DNA from: Spirochaetota bacterium
GTDB taxonomy: Bacteria; Spirochaetota; UBA4802; JAFGDQ01
Length of the DNA: 64,000 nucleotides
Assembly (NCBI GenBank): GCA_034190085.1
Contig: JAXHTS010000049.1
Coordinates: 54,982-118,981, forward strand
Reading direction: 5' to 3'
Below are positions 18,346-27,410 of this stretch, one piece after another. The number at the start of each line of letters is the position of its first letter. The stretch's first letter is position 1. Below the pieces are notes generated by a model that saw nothing but the letters and a program-made list of their open reading frames with translations, was not told the origin of the DNA and ran no database searches. The translations under genes were made by a program, and so were the position numbers.

Positions 18346-18522
18346 ATGTTATTGGTCTGCAAATGTAATAAGAAATATTCTGGGAGATTATTAACACCAA
18401 TCTCTGCTAGTGAAATACTGATAATTGCTGCAAAGGGAAGCAATACAAAAAAGTCAGGGGTTGCTCCTGTTATCAATTGTGAGATAAAATTAAATGTAAT
18501 TATCAAGGAGAAATATAAATAG
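18346..18522 (+). CDS. Hidden 58-residue protein, opposite strand inside the gsp operon
   Basis: An intact 59-codon frame from ATG 18346 to TAG 18520-18522, preceded by a perfect AGGAGG. The protein begins MLLVCKCNKKYSGRLLTPIS and ends with KEKYK. It has Cys5, Cys7 and Cys39, and is basic without a membrane segment. It starts 21 bases outside the gspH start and ends two bases before the end of the minus-strand gspG, so it exactly fills the gap in the operon. The Cys-x-Cys near the N-terminus recalls half of a zinc ribbon, but no family is recognised. Transcription of the gsp operon would produce RNA antisense to it. Confidence 0.55.
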   Translation: MLLVCKCNKKYSGRLLTPISASEILIIAAKGSNTKKSGVAPVINCEIKLNVIIKEKYK

Positions 18523-18524
18523 TA

Positions 18525-19007
18525 TTAATCCCAGCTCCTCACATCAGCATCATATCCTTCACCGCCGTCCCTGCCATCAGCGCCATAGCTCACTATCTCA
18601 TAGTCATTACCATGCTCGCCTGGAGAGGTGTACTTATAGGACCTTCCCCAAGGATCCTCAGGGATCTTGTTCTTTTTTAAGTATCCCCCTTCATTATAGT
18701 TGATGGGAATTGGCTCAGTAGTCGGTGTTGCTATCAATGCCTCTAGACCCTGTTCTGATGTCGGATATATACCATTATCAAGATAATATCTATCAAGAGC
18801 CATTCCAAAGGCTGATATCTGTTGCCTTGTGGACTCAACCCTTGCCTTCTGAGGAAGGTCCATAAACCTCGGAACGACCAATATTGATAAAATCCCAATG
18901 ATAGTGATTACTATCATAAGTTCTATCATAGTAAAACCCTTTTCGGATTTCACTTCTTCTATAATAAATATTATCCTTTCTTTAAACCTGCTATAATATT
19001 TATTCAT
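18525..19007 (-). CDS. gspG: Type II secretion major pseudopilin GspG
   Basis: The 160-residue main subunit of the pseudopilus, processed by prepilin peptidase GspO (not in this window). EKGFTMIELMIVITIIGILS (about residues 22-41) is the cleavage and membrane helix with Glu at mature position 5. The globular part ends with GADGRDGGEGYDADVRSWD, the calcium-binding C-terminus typical of GspG. AAGGAGGATAT before the ATG is a strong ribosome binding site, fitting its need for high expression. The N-terminal leader of about 22 residues is longer than usual. Confidence 0.96.
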   Translation of the reverse strand: MNKYYSRFKERIIFIIEEVKSEKGFTMIELMIVITIIGILSILVVPRFMDLPQKARVESTRQQISAFGMALDRYYLDNGIYPTSEQGLEALIATPTTEPIPINYNEGGYLKKNKIPEDPWGRSYKYTSPGEHGNDYEIVSYGADGRDGGEGYDADVRSWD

Positions 19008-19070
19008 ATATCCTCCTTCGTTTTCCTTAAAAAACTACTCTGTTGCAATATGCTAATCAAGATGAGACTC

Positions 19071-20321
19071 TCATTGTATAATAAGATTCATCTCGAATAT
19101 GGGAAGCATAACAGATAAATATATTATCCCGATTATCAATCCAACCACAATAATAATAATAGGCTCAATCATGCTAGTTAGGCTAGTCACGGTTAAATCC
19201 AGTTCAGTTTCGTATACCTTGCCAATATTCAGGAGCATTCTATCAAGTTCATCGCTAGCTTCCCCAGCAGAAATCATGCCCAATACTAATTTTGGCAAAA
19301 AATCCGACTTTCCAAGGGCATTGGCCACAGCAGATCCCTCTCGTACCTTAATAGCGGCCTCTTCAAGCTTCCCTTCAACAATTGAGTTTCCTACAATCCC
19401 CTTCACAATTCCAAAGGACTTTAATATATCCACCTTGTTGCTCAATAATACACCGAGGTTTTGTGTAAATCGAAGTATAATAAGCTTTTTATGGAGATTG
19501 CCAAAGATAGGAATTTTTAACTTCATCTCATCTAATCTCCGCCTTCCCTCTGAAGTCTTAATATATCGATTTACAAAATATATAATTAAAGCGATTAAAA
19601 GCGGTATCACAAACCAAAAATTTGAAAGAAAATCACTGACCCCTAGAACTATCTTCGTTGGCAATGGGAGTTCCTTCCCAAACTCGATAAACATCCTACT
19701 CAGCGAGGGAATAATATATACCATAAGAAAAAAAATTACTAAAATAGAAAAGAATATCATAAATGCCGGATACCATAAAGCGGCCTGTATTTTACTCTTC
19801 AAAATATTCTTCTTCTCTTCCAGGTCAGCCAATCTCTCAATAACCTGATCAAGAGAACCTAAGTTCTCTCCTACTCTCACCATATTGATATACATATCTG
19901 AAAAGATAATCTTATGACGAACCAAACAATTTGAAAAGGAGGATCCCTCCTCTAACTTCTCTTTTATATCAACAACGATCTGCTTGAAATTCTTATTCTC
20001 AATCTGTTCAACTATATCCGTGATAGCAACAAGAAGGGGCATCCCAGCTCCAAGAAGTGTAGACAACTGTCTTGAAAATATTCCTACCTGTTTTGAACTG
20101 AATTTAAGACTAAAATATCGAATTCCCCTTTCATAAAGCCTATTAAATGTACTCCTCTTTCCGCCTTCAACATTCTTTGTAGCTATATCATGCTTATTAA
20201 TACTTACTACATATAATTCCCTGCTTCGCAGTTTCTGCTTTGCCGCCATCTCTGAAGGAGCGTCGATATAGTCCGATACCTTTTCTCCGATTTTATTTAA
20301 CGCTTGAAATTCGAAAATCAT
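19071..20321 (-). CDS. gspF: Type II secretion inner-membrane platform protein GspF
   Basis: A 416-residue polytopic platform protein that contacts the GspE ATPase. It has the short N-terminal beta segment (FEFQALNKIGEKVSDYIDAP), then two GspF repeats, each with a conserved start (FSRQLSTLLGAGMPLLVAI and FTQNLGVLLSNKVDILKSF), and three membrane spans. GEASDELDRMLLNIGKVYE and the closing ILPIFEMN-like LPIFEMNLIIQ are family marks. It begins one base after the gspE stop. A 249-residue frame on the opposite strand inside this gene is a shadow. Confidence 0.96.
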   Translation of the reverse strand: MIFEFQALNKIGEKVSDYIDAPSEMAAKQKLRSRELYVVSINKHDIATKNVEGGKRSTFNRLYERGIRYFSLKFSSKQVGIFSRQLSTLLGAGMPLLVAITDIVEQIENKNFKQIVVDIKEKLEEGSSFSNCLVRHKIIFSDMYINMVRVGENLGSLDQVIERLADLEEKKNILKSKIQAALWYPAFMIFFSILVIFFLMVYIIPSLSRMFIEFGKELPLPTKIVLGVSDFLSNFWFVIPLLIALIIYFVNRYIKTSEGRRRLDEMKLKIPIFGNLHKKLIILRFTQNLGVLLSNKVDILKSFGIVKGIVGNSIVEGKLEEAAIKVREGSAVANALGKSDFLPKLVLGMISAGEASDELDRMLLNIGKVYETELDLTVTSLTSMIEPIIIIVVGLIIGIIYLSVMLPIFEMNLIIQ

Positions 20322-20322
20322 T

Positions 20323-22026
20323 TCAACTTACCCTCAACACTTCTTCTATTGTTGTTATTCCAGAAATAACCTTGCTAAGTCCATCCTTGAATAGGGTGGA
20401 CATCCCCTTTTTGAGCGCTAGTTGCTTTATACTGTTTGCCTCAGAATGAGTCATAATCATCTTCCTAATGTCATTGTCTAATGGCAGCAGTTCATATATT
20501 CCTATTCTGCCCCTATAGCCTGTATTGAGGCATTTCTCACAACCCTTGCCCCTATATAGCTTCCCATTCTTAATCTGCGTTGTCTTAACTCCCATCTCGG
20601 TAAGCATACTCTGTGTGGGCTTATATGTGCTTTTACAATCAGGGCATATTGTCCGAACAAGCCTTTGAGCTAGAATCGCATTAACTGAGGAGGATATAAG
20701 AAAGGGCTCAACCCCCATATCAATAAGTCTTGTTATCCCACTGGCTGCATCGTTAGTATGAAGCGTAGAAAAAACTCTATGACCGGTCAAGGCAGCCTGT
20801 ACTGCTATATCAGCAGTCTCAATGTCCCTTATCTCACCAATCATTATTATATCAGGATCCTGCCTAAGGATTGATCTCAAACCATTTGCAAATGTGAGAT
20901 CAATCTTCGGTTTTACCTGCATCTGTCCTACTCCACTCAATTGATATTCAATTGGATCTTCAACTGTCAATACATTTACGTCCGTTGTATTCAACCTTGA
21001 CAGGATACTATATAATGTTGTTGTTTTGCCGCTTCCGGTAGGGCCAGTAACCAGGATAATGCCATGTGTCTTGTTAATGAGAGAATTAAAAATATTAAGA
21101 CTATCCTTTGAAAATCCCAGAGAATCGAGATCGAACAACATATCAGTCTTATTTAATAATCTCAATACAACCCGTTCCCCATAATATGTGGGGAATATGG
21201 AAACCCGAATATCTATATCCTTGCTACCGATTTTAATCTGGATTCTTCCGTCCTGGGGCAACCTGTTTTCAGCAATATTTAGATTTGCCATTATCTTTAT
21301 TCTTGAAATAATAGCGCCCTGAAATTTTTTGGGAGGGGTGAGTATCTGATAAAGGAGGCCATCGATCCTATATCTCACTATAAGATCCTTTTCGTATGGT
21401 TCTATGTGAATATCGCTTGCCCTATCATTAACTGATTGTGTGATGATCGTATTTACAAGGCGGATTATAGGGGCATCATTGGCCATATCCAAGATGTCTT
21501 CTGTCTCAGCAATAGGGGATGACAGAATCTCGAAATCAGAATCCTCCAGATTCTCTATGGCCTCACTAGTTGAGTCAACATTCAGGGTATCAAAATGATT
21601 ATTGATGATCCTAATAATCTCTTCTTCGGATGTTAGAACAGCCTCAAAGATGTAATCCGGGAAAATCATCTTAAGGTCATCAAAGGGCTGAATATTAAGG
21701 GCATCTGAAATGGCTATTGATATGGTCTTGTCTTTGCTGTGCAATGGCACCATCTTATTTTTTTTCAAAAAGTAAATCGGGATCTTTGAAAATAGTTCCT
21801 CCGGATCGTCAAACTCGAGGCGTTTCTGAAATGAAATTCCATAATGCTCTGCCAAGGCAGATAGAATATCATCCTCAGTAGCCAATCCCTTCTTTATAAG
21901 CAACTGACCTAACCGCATACGCGAACCTTTTTGAGAAAGAAGAACCTCTTGTAATTCCTCAGGTCTGACTACCTTCCTCTCCACAAGGATCTTTCCCAAC
22001 ATCTGTGGCTTTTTCTTTCTAACCAT
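20323..22026 (-). CDS. gspE: Type II secretion ATPase GspE
   Basis: The 567-residue cytoplasmic motor of the system. Residues about 1-150 form the GspE N-terminal domains (LGKILVERKVVRPEELQEVL) that bind GspL. The ATPase core has Walker A GPTGSGKT at 328-335, the Asp box around 355-362, Walker B IIMIGEIRD at 393-401, and the His box STLHTND. A zinc site of four cysteines (C461, C464, C496, C499) precedes YRGRIGIYELLPL. All motifs are intact. PilB-type pilus ATPases are close relatives; the neighbouring genes decide for GspE. Confidence 0.96.
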   Translation of the reverse strand: MVRKKKPQMLGKILVERKVVRPEELQEVLLSQKGSRMRLGQLLIKKGLATEDDILSALAEHYGISFQKRLEFDDPEELFSKIPIYFLKKNKMVPLHSKDKTISIAISDALNIQPFDDLKMIFPDYIFEAVLTSEEEIIRIINNHFDTLNVDSTSEAIENLEDSDFEILSSPIAETEDILDMANDAPIIRLVNTIITQSVNDRASDIHIEPYEKDLIVRYRIDGLLYQILTPPKKFQGAIISRIKIMANLNIAENRLPQDGRIQIKIGSKDIDIRVSIFPTYYGERVVLRLLNKTDMLFDLDSLGFSKDSLNIFNSLINKTHGIILVTGPTGSGKTTTLYSILSRLNTTDVNVLTVEDPIEYQLSGVGQMQVKPKIDLTFANGLRSILRQDPDIIMIGEIRDIETADIAVQAALTGHRVFSTLHTNDAASGITRLIDMGVEPFLISSSVNAILAQRLVRTICPDCKSTYKPTQSMLTEMGVKTTQIKNGKLYRGKGCEKCLNTGYRGRIGIYELLPLDNDIRKMIMTHSEANSIKQLALKKGMSTLFKDGLSKVISGITTIEEVLRVS

Positions 22027-22037
22027 ATCCGTATATA

Positions 22038-23927
22038 CTATCTCGTTCTTAATCTTCGCTGTTCCTCTCTCTTTCTATTAGTCACAGCGTCAATCCTCTC
22101 CTGTTTAGTAACAATGAATGGGGTTATAAATACCAATAGGTTAGTCTTTTTATAATCAACACTCTTTCTCTTAAATAACCATCCTAGAATTGGAATATCC
22201 CCTAAGATCGGGACCTTCGATTCCTCCTCTACTTTGTTATTTCGAATAAGACCACCCACAACAATTGTCTTACCGTCACCCACAGTCACCTTTGTGCTGA
22301 TATCACGTTTTGACAGTTTTGGGGGGATGGCAGAACCAGTTGTTGTCCCGCCAAGTACGTCATTTGCCTCCTGGTACAGTTCAAGGGTTATCCGCTCCTT
22401 GTTTGTAATATGGGGTGTGATCTTTAACTTAATCCCCACTGATTTATACTCATAAGTGAAGAACTGCGTACCGGATTCACTGATTCGATTGTTTGTGGCA
22501 ACAGGTATCTCCTCGCCAACATTCAACTCAGCCTCATTATTATCAACAGTGAGAATCTGTGGTGTTGAGAGAATGTTGAAATTTTTATCTGTGGCAAACA
22601 TATTTAATAGTGCAAATCCCAGCATCTCCTCACCGCTTAAGAAACCGATTTGAAAACCGCTAGCCAAAGGAATCGCTATCTTCTTGTCTCCCATGGATGA
22701 TAATCCCTCTGAGGAATAATTGGGGGGAATGCCCAAAATTGAAGACCCTCCATACATATCGCCTGCATCACTCTCATAACCCCCCATCCAGTCGATTCCC
22801 AGGCTCCATCCCTTCTCAGCTGACACCTCGACTATTAGGCATTCTATTAGGACCTGTTCCCTCACTATATCCAGTTCCTTTATAATTCGCCTAATCTCTC
22901 TGAATTCTTCTGGAGTTGCTGTAATTATCAGGGAATTCGTTTCCTTGTTTGCTATAATAGAAAGCTTGGTCTTGGACTGACTTCCTGGTCTTTTAGCCTG
23001 AGTCTTTGTAACTCGTTTGGACTTGCTCGATTTTCTTACCTTTGGAACTGGCCTCTGTTTTGCGGTTAGGGCCTGTTCGGAGAAAGGTATCCTTGAAAGA
23101 ACACCAGCAAGACTCTCTGCATCCGCATTCTCAAGATGAACTACATGAATGTTGCCTTTGACTATCTTTTCCTCATCAATCTCATCAATAGGTTTATCCA
23201 GAGCCTTTGCTATCTTGACCAATCCGCTTATTTCAGTAGATTTTCCACTGAATATTATTATATTTAATATAGAATATACAACAATATCAGTGTTTTTCGA
23301 TTTCATAGATTTTAAAGCTGATGAAATCTCATTTGCATCCGCATGTTCAATCTCAAGAAGGTAGGTTATGGTCTTTTCCTCATCCAGTGGGATTCTTTTA
23401 GTCTCCTTTTCATCTATTATAACTTCAACATTCTTCTTTATAGCATCCTTAACTGGTATAATCTTAATCAGATGCTGGGATTCAACAACCGCTAAACCCT
23501 TTAACTCTAATATGGACTTAAGAATATTGAATGCCTCTTTAACCGGCACCTTTTTGGCAGAACTTATTGTTATCTTCCCACGAACCTTATCATCAATGAT
23601 GATATTCTTCCCTATAAGATCACTCATCACATTTAAAAACTCAGAAATTTCCACATCCTTGAAATTCAGGGTAAAGTACTTTGTCTTCTTTCTCCCCTTT
23701 TTAGAGATCTTGCCCTGTGCTTTAGACTTCTTTTTATTATTCATCTTATTCTGAGATAATATCCATCCATCCCTATAAGAGAGGTTATCATAGGATGACG
23801 ACAGTTCAACATTTTTGTGAATTCTATCTATCGAATCTAAATCTGAAAATGGTATAACAAACACTATGGTAACAACAAAAAGAATAATACTACGCCTAAT
23901 GGTTATATAAATCTTTGTTCCTTTCAT
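22038..23927 (-). CDS. gspD: Type II secretion outer-membrane secretin GspD
   Basis: A 629-residue secretin forming the outer-membrane channel. A signal-like hydrophobic segment lies near residues 12-29. The N0 domain starts at YFTLNFKDVEISEFLNVMSD, followed by N1, N2 and N3. N3 is interrupted by a Lys/Arg-rich linker (about 290-325, with KVRKSSKSKRVTKT). The secretin domain contains VPILGDIPILGWLFKRKS and ends in NLLVFITPFIV. It has no extended C-terminal S-domain, so a pilotin of the usual kind may not be needed. It lies 11 bases before gspE. Confidence 0.95.
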   Translation of the reverse strand: MKGTKIYITIRRSIILFVVTIVFVIPFSDLDSIDRIHKNVELSSSYDNLSYRDGWILSQNKMNNKKKSKAQGKISKKGRKKTKYFTLNFKDVEISEFLNVMSDLIGKNIIIDDKVRGKITISSAKKVPVKEAFNILKSILELKGLAVVESQHLIKIIPVKDAIKKNVEVIIDEKETKRIPLDEEKTITYLLEIEHADANEISSALKSMKSKNTDIVVYSILNIIIFSGKSTEISGLVKIAKALDKPIDEIDEEKIVKGNIHVVHLENADAESLAGVLSRIPFSEQALTAKQRPVPKVRKSSKSKRVTKTQAKRPGSQSKTKLSIIANKETNSLIITATPEEFREIRRIIKELDIVREQVLIECLIVEVSAEKGWSLGIDWMGGYESDAGDMYGGSSILGIPPNYSSEGLSSMGDKKIAIPLASGFQIGFLSGEEMLGFALLNMFATDKNFNILSTPQILTVDNNEAELNVGEEIPVATNNRISESGTQFFTYEYKSVGIKLKITPHITNKERITLELYQEANDVLGGTTTGSAIPPKLSKRDISTKVTVGDGKTIVVGGLIRNNKVEEESKVPILGDIPILGWLFKRKSVDYKKTNLLVFITPFIVTKQERIDAVTNRKREEQRRLRTR

Positions 23928-24135
23928 TTCCCCTTCTCAATTGTTCACTTTATAATAATAAGTTATAATTAGATACCTCTCCTACATCCGTTCGAAAATC
24001 CAACTTAAATAATCACATTGCGATAATCCTATTTCAATTCAATTTGAGTGATCTCTTCCTAAGGATATAAAGAAATAGATACGGCATATCATTAGAGATC
24101 TTTCACATTTTTACATAGTCATAGTTGACTATTAT

Positions 24136-24978
24136 CTATTCAGTAACAGAGAAGTCAAAGGTTTGCAACTTCCCGCGTCTCTCTAAATCCACTGAAAGTC
24201 TTGTTTCACCTTGAAGATTTTGCCACATCTTAATAAGCTTATCAGTACTGTCAAGAGGATGACCATTTATTCTTTTAATAACATCACCACTCCTTGCCCC
24301 CAGTTGATATAGAATATTGTTCGGTCGCACCCTGAATAGCTTATAACCTTCAATTTTACCATTCACTCTGTATGGCCCGGCACGAAGGCCCTTTAATGCA
24401 TTATCAATATTATTGAACACCTTTTGCTGTATCTCTGATCGGCTGATAGTTTTACTGCTTTTATTATTTCTCCCCTTAACAGTACTCGCTGTCCCACTCC
24501 CCAGAGCCTTCTCGTCCTTCGCAAACATATCAAGATTTGTTACCTCATCGCCCATCTTGAGATACACCTTTGAGTTGGCTATCCTCACAAGCTGGTATCC
24601 ATAGACATCATTCCATAATTTAAATATTTGAGACTCCTTTTCTCTCTTTTTCTTAATCAACGCCCTTGCTATACTGGAAGGCCCTGTAATTGTACCTAAT
24701 AGAGTCAGATCCTGTAGGCTTTCAGGGGTTACCGTTTCAGTTATGGGTAAATCCTCCACTTCAGTGCCAAGCTTAAAAAAGTTAGACACCAGTATTGCAT
24801 CATAATCATCAAAACTCTTATGAGTAGTTCTATCTGAAAATGATTTATGTTTTTCTATCGGACTCATGTATACTGGAGTAAAACTAAAACGAATAAATTG
24901 ATTTACCATTGAAGACAATGTATAGGAAAAAAGAATAATAGAAATCGTATTTATGATATGATATTTAATATTCTGCAT
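24136..24978 (-). CDS. gspC: Type II secretion inner-membrane protein GspC with PDZ domain
   Basis: A 280-residue bitopic protein linking the inner-membrane platform to the secretin. One membrane segment lies near residues 8-25. A periplasmic HR-like region holds LQDLTLLGTITGPSSIARAL, the typical GspC/PulC block, and a C-terminal PDZ domain (about 200-278) starts at GPYRVNGKIEGYKLFRVRP. It opens the minus-strand gsp run, with a 208-base gap before gspD in which I see no gene. An own promoter for gspD in that gap is possible. Confidence 0.9.
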   Translation of the reverse strand: MQNIKYHIINTISIILFSYTLSSMVNQFIRFSFTPVYMSPIEKHKSFSDRTTHKSFDDYDAILVSNFFKLGTEVEDLPITETVTPESLQDLTLLGTITGPSSIARALIKKKREKESQIFKLWNDVYGYQLVRIANSKVYLKMGDEVTNLDMFAKDEKALGSGTASTVKGRNNKSSKTISRSEIQQKVFNNIDNALKGLRAGPYRVNGKIEGYKLFRVRPNNILYQLGARSGDVIKRINGHPLDSTDKLIKMWQNLQGETRLSVDLERRGKLQTFDFSVTE

Positions 24979-25715
24979 AAAATCCTAATCTCCATAATCC
25001 ATATGACTAATTAGAAAAAACTATTAATAAATGTTACACTTGGTTATCTATATTAAAGACTATTTCTGTTTACCTCTATTAAAATAGAATTGTTTGAATT
25101 AATTTTTAAGATCATTATTTGTCCAGCATGCCAATTCCTGGTGTAATTGACTTTTATAAAACTAAATGTTTATCAAAAATAAACAAATTATAATAATTAA
25201 ACATAAAAAGAAAAAAATTTCATATAAATTATGATATATTTCTCACGTTCTAAATGATTAATTGATAGTATAATAATTTAATCATTCTAATTTCACTATT
25301 TCTATCTTCACAAGGATGTTCTACCCTCGTATTTACATGAGGTTCATATTAATTTATAGATTAATCTCCACTTTAGTTCTCATTAAGGTATTAATCAAAC
25401 AAAATTTATGATCCGTATTACAAAATAAATATTCATTTGACTAAATATAATATCACTTTCATAAAGCATCAAAACCCATGCTATAATTTTTGTATATTTG
25501 ACTATAAGTTAGTATCATTTCTGCTTGCAAATTTATTTTTTATTTTTCAAATATATTTAGAAAAAATTCTAATACCATTACTCAATTAGTCCTTTTTCTC
25601 ATATTGTGAATATATTCAGTTAAATTTTCAGTTAATTAGAAAAGCGTATTACCTACTTCTCAATATGCATATTTGATGAACTTATATACTACTATCTATA
25701 ATTAGGAATGATTAA
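24979..25715. other. AT-rich divergent promoter region, gspC / alr
   Basis: A 737-base gene-free stretch between divergent genes. The clearest structure is a perfect 9-bp dyad, AATGATTAA at 25253-25261 and TTAATCATT at 25278-25286, whose 16-base spacer contains a TATAAT word. It lies about 275 bases upstream of gspC. A TATAAT at 25697-25702 is too close to the alr start to be a normal promoter with a ribosome binding site. No small gene with a good ribosome binding site was seen. Confidence 0.4.
25253..25286. promoter_or_regulatory. 9-bp dyad around a TATAAT word, gspC/alr gap
   Basis: Perfect inverted repeat of 9 bp separated by 16 bases, enclosing TATAAT. The layout resembles an operator overlapping a -10 element for one of the divergent genes. 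AT-rich sequence makes chance dyads common, so this is a weak call. Confidence 0.25.
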
Positions 25716-26858
25716 ATGAATAAATATTCTTTAGTTAAGGAGAATAGCAAAACATATCTTGAGATAGATATAGGTGCAATTGAGAGGAATATCAGGATAA
25801 TCAAGGAAATAGTTGGAGCAGATAGGAAAATCCTTCTAGCAGTAAAGGCTGATGGTTATGGACATGGCGCAATCCAGATATCAAGATTTGTGGAGGAATC
25901 AGGATTAGTTGATATTCTTGGTGTTGCCTCACATGAGGAGGGTATTGAGCTAAGAAGGGCAGGGATCAGCCTCCCTATTCTCGTTTTAGGATTGATCCTT
26001 CCATATAAAGAGAATATAGGCACAATCCTTGATTATGATCTCACTCAAACTGTTGCTGACTATCCTCTATCTGAACAAATCTCAAAAGAGGCAAAGAGCA
26101 GGAATAAATCAGCAAAACTTCACCTCAAGATTGACACCGGTATGGGCAGAATCGGATGTAAACATGAAAACTCTGTTATGATTGCCAAGTCGATTAACCA
26201 TCTTGAATCTATTATACTAGAGGGGGTTTTTTCACATCTCCCCGTTTCTGACATTATAGACTCTGAATTTACAATAAATCAGATAAAGATATTCAATAAT
26301 ATCATAAAAGAACTCGAAATTGAAAAAATCGATGTAAAATATAAACATATCGCTAATAGTGCGGCGATTTTGAACTATCCTGAGTCACTCTTCAATATGG
26401 CAAGACCAGGAATTATGGCCTATGGGTACTATCCGGTAAAGAATAATAATAATAAAAAAATAGACCTTACCCCATCCATGAGCTTAAAGAGCTATATCAT
26501 TTTCTCAAAGAGAGTGAAAAAGGGGACATCGCTTTCATACGGGCTAACCTACACAGCGGAAAGGGATTCGAATATAGCAACAATTCCTATTGGGTATGGT
26601 TGTGGTTATAGCAGATTCCTTTCAAATAAAGGCCAAATAATTATAAATAACAAGATATATCCCGTGGTCGGAAGGGTCTGCATGGATCAAATCTTGATAA
26701 ATACCGGTGATGATGAATATGCCCCTGGCGAAGAAGTTATTGTATTTGGTAAAGAAGGGATAACTGTAGAGACATTAGCCGATTGGATCGGCACCATACC
26801 TTATGAAATTATCTGTTCAATATCTAGAAATATTAAAAGAAAATACCTATTTCCATAA
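25716..26858 (+). CDS. alr: Alanine racemase
   Basis: A PLP enzyme of 380 residues making D-alanine for peptidoglycan. The PLP lysine is K44 in LLAVKADGYGHG. HLKIDTGMGRIGC marks the barrel, and SYGLTYTAERDS contains the catalytic Tyr from the second domain. The C-terminal domain has GRVCMDQILINTG. All expected catalytic residues are present and the length is normal. AGGAA precedes the ATG. It stands alone between long AT-rich gaps. Confidence 0.96.
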   Translation: MNKYSLVKENSKTYLEIDIGAIERNIRIIKEIVGADRKILLAVKADGYGHGAIQISRFVEESGLVDILGVASHEEGIELRRAGISLPILVLGLILPYKENIGTILDYDLTQTVADYPLSEQISKEAKSRNKSAKLHLKIDTGMGRIGCKHENSVMIAKSINHLESIILEGVFSHLPVSDIIDSEFTINQIKIFNNIIKELEIEKIDVKYKHIANSAAILNYPESLFNMARPGIMAYGYYPVKNNNNKKIDLTPSMSLKSYIIFSKRVKKGTSLSYGLTYTAERDSNIATIPIGYGCGYSRFLSNKGQIIINNKIYPVVGRVCMDQILINTGDDEYAPGEEVIVFGKEGITVETLADWIGTIPYEIICSISRNIKRKYLFP

Positions 26859-27208
26859 ACAATAAACAAGCTCTCATTTGTCATATCTTAACACACAGCA
26901 AATTTGAATCCCTTTTTGTAAATATTTTCAAAATGAATAATATTTCCCTTGACATAATTTTAATGATACGCTAGTTTTTTAACCAAATATAAACATATTT
27001 ACATATATCAAAGCGATTTCTAATTAAATATAAGAATAAAATACAGCTCCTCAAAGATAAAAAAATGAGCTTTATTTACTCTACTTAGTTAGAAAATATT
27101 GCTTTTCTTCTCAAAAATAAGGGGGTTGAGGATAACAGAACATATAAATCATTATAATCTGTATAAATTAAAGCAATTTGATTTTACGTTTATTGAAAAT
27201 ATGTGAAA

Positions 27209-27235
27209 TAAAACAATAGGGGTCTCATTGTTTTA
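27209..27235. repeat. 9-bp hairpin inside the spoVG upstream element
   Basis: TAAAACAAT at 27209-27217 and ATTGTTTTA at 27227-27235 are exact reverse complements around the loop AGGGGTCTC. The loop is distinctly G/C-rich compared with its surroundings, as in structured RNAs. It sits 10 bases before the next hairpin. Confidence 0.45.
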
Positions 27236-27245
27236 ACAAACAGTT

Positions 27246-27284
27246 AACGATTCACCTTATTCCAAGAGGAATTGAATCGTTTTT
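27246..27284 (+). terminator. Two-part hairpin followed by a T-run, upstream of spoVG
   Basis: Outer stem AACGATTC (27246-27253) with GAATCGTT (27274-27281), and inner stem ATTCC (27259-27263) with GGAAT (27268-27272) around loop AAGA. Five T residues run 27280-27284 on the plus strand. This is a plausible intrinsic terminator. It is 390 bases past alr and 130 before spoVG, so it could end a leader or small RNA rather than alr. Confidence 0.4.
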
Positions 27285-27330
27285 ACCACCTATTTATCAA
27301 AACCACATTTTTGAGAAGTAATATTTTCTG

Positions 27331-27340
27331 CCACTAGTGG
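27331..27340. promoter_or_regulatory. 10-bp palindrome CCACTAGTGG before spoVG
   Basis: A perfect 10-base palindrome 70 bases upstream of the spoVG start, directly next to the right arm of the long inverted repeat. The position suits an operator. No regulator can be named. Confidence 0.35.
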
Positions 27341-27343
27341 GAA

Positions 27344-27396
27344 ATATACTATATTTAATAACAAAATTACAGATTTACAAACTATCTATAGTATAT
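27344..27396 (+). promoter_or_regulatory. Inverted repeat in the spoVG leader next to the ribosome binding site
   Basis: ATATACTATA (27344-27353) and TATAGTATAT (27387-27396) are exact reverse complements. The right arm ends directly at GGTGG (27397-27401), the ribosome binding site of spoVG. If transcribed, the stem could change access to that site. Confidence 0.35.
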
Positions 27397-27410
27397 GGTG
27401 GTACATTATT

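Larger units (their letters stand above)
27091..27329. repeat. Long inverted-repeat-bounded element upstream of spoVG
   Basis: Left arm AGAAAATATT (27091-27100), six unpaired bases, CTTCTCAAAAAT (27107-27118). Right arm ATTTTTGAGAAG (27307-27318), one unpaired base, AATATTTTCT (27320-27329). The 22 arm positions pair perfectly. Between the arms lie two further hairpins. The 239-base unit could be a small non-autonomous element with terminal inverted repeats or a structured RNA. No target-site duplication is evident. Confidence 0.5.
26859..27410. other. Gene-free region between alr and spoVG with nested inverted repeats
   Basis: 550 bases without a gene. The right half is unusually structured. 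An imperfect long inverted repeat (27091-27118 with 27307-27329) encloses two hairpins (27209-27235 and 27246-27281). A 10-bp palindrome follows at 27331-27340, then a 10-bp inverted repeat (27344-27353 with 27387-27396) that ends at the spoVG ribosome binding site. A TTGACA at 26949-26954 has no good -10 partner. Confidence 0.6.

Noticed and set aside
19099..19848. 249-codon open frame on the plus strand
   Set aside because: It lies wholly inside gspF on the opposite strand, has a Ser/Ile-rich shadow composition and no known domain.
26949..26977. TTGACA that could be a -35 element
   Set aside because: The best -10 at proper spacing is TAGTTT, a poor match, and no gene starts within 400 bases.
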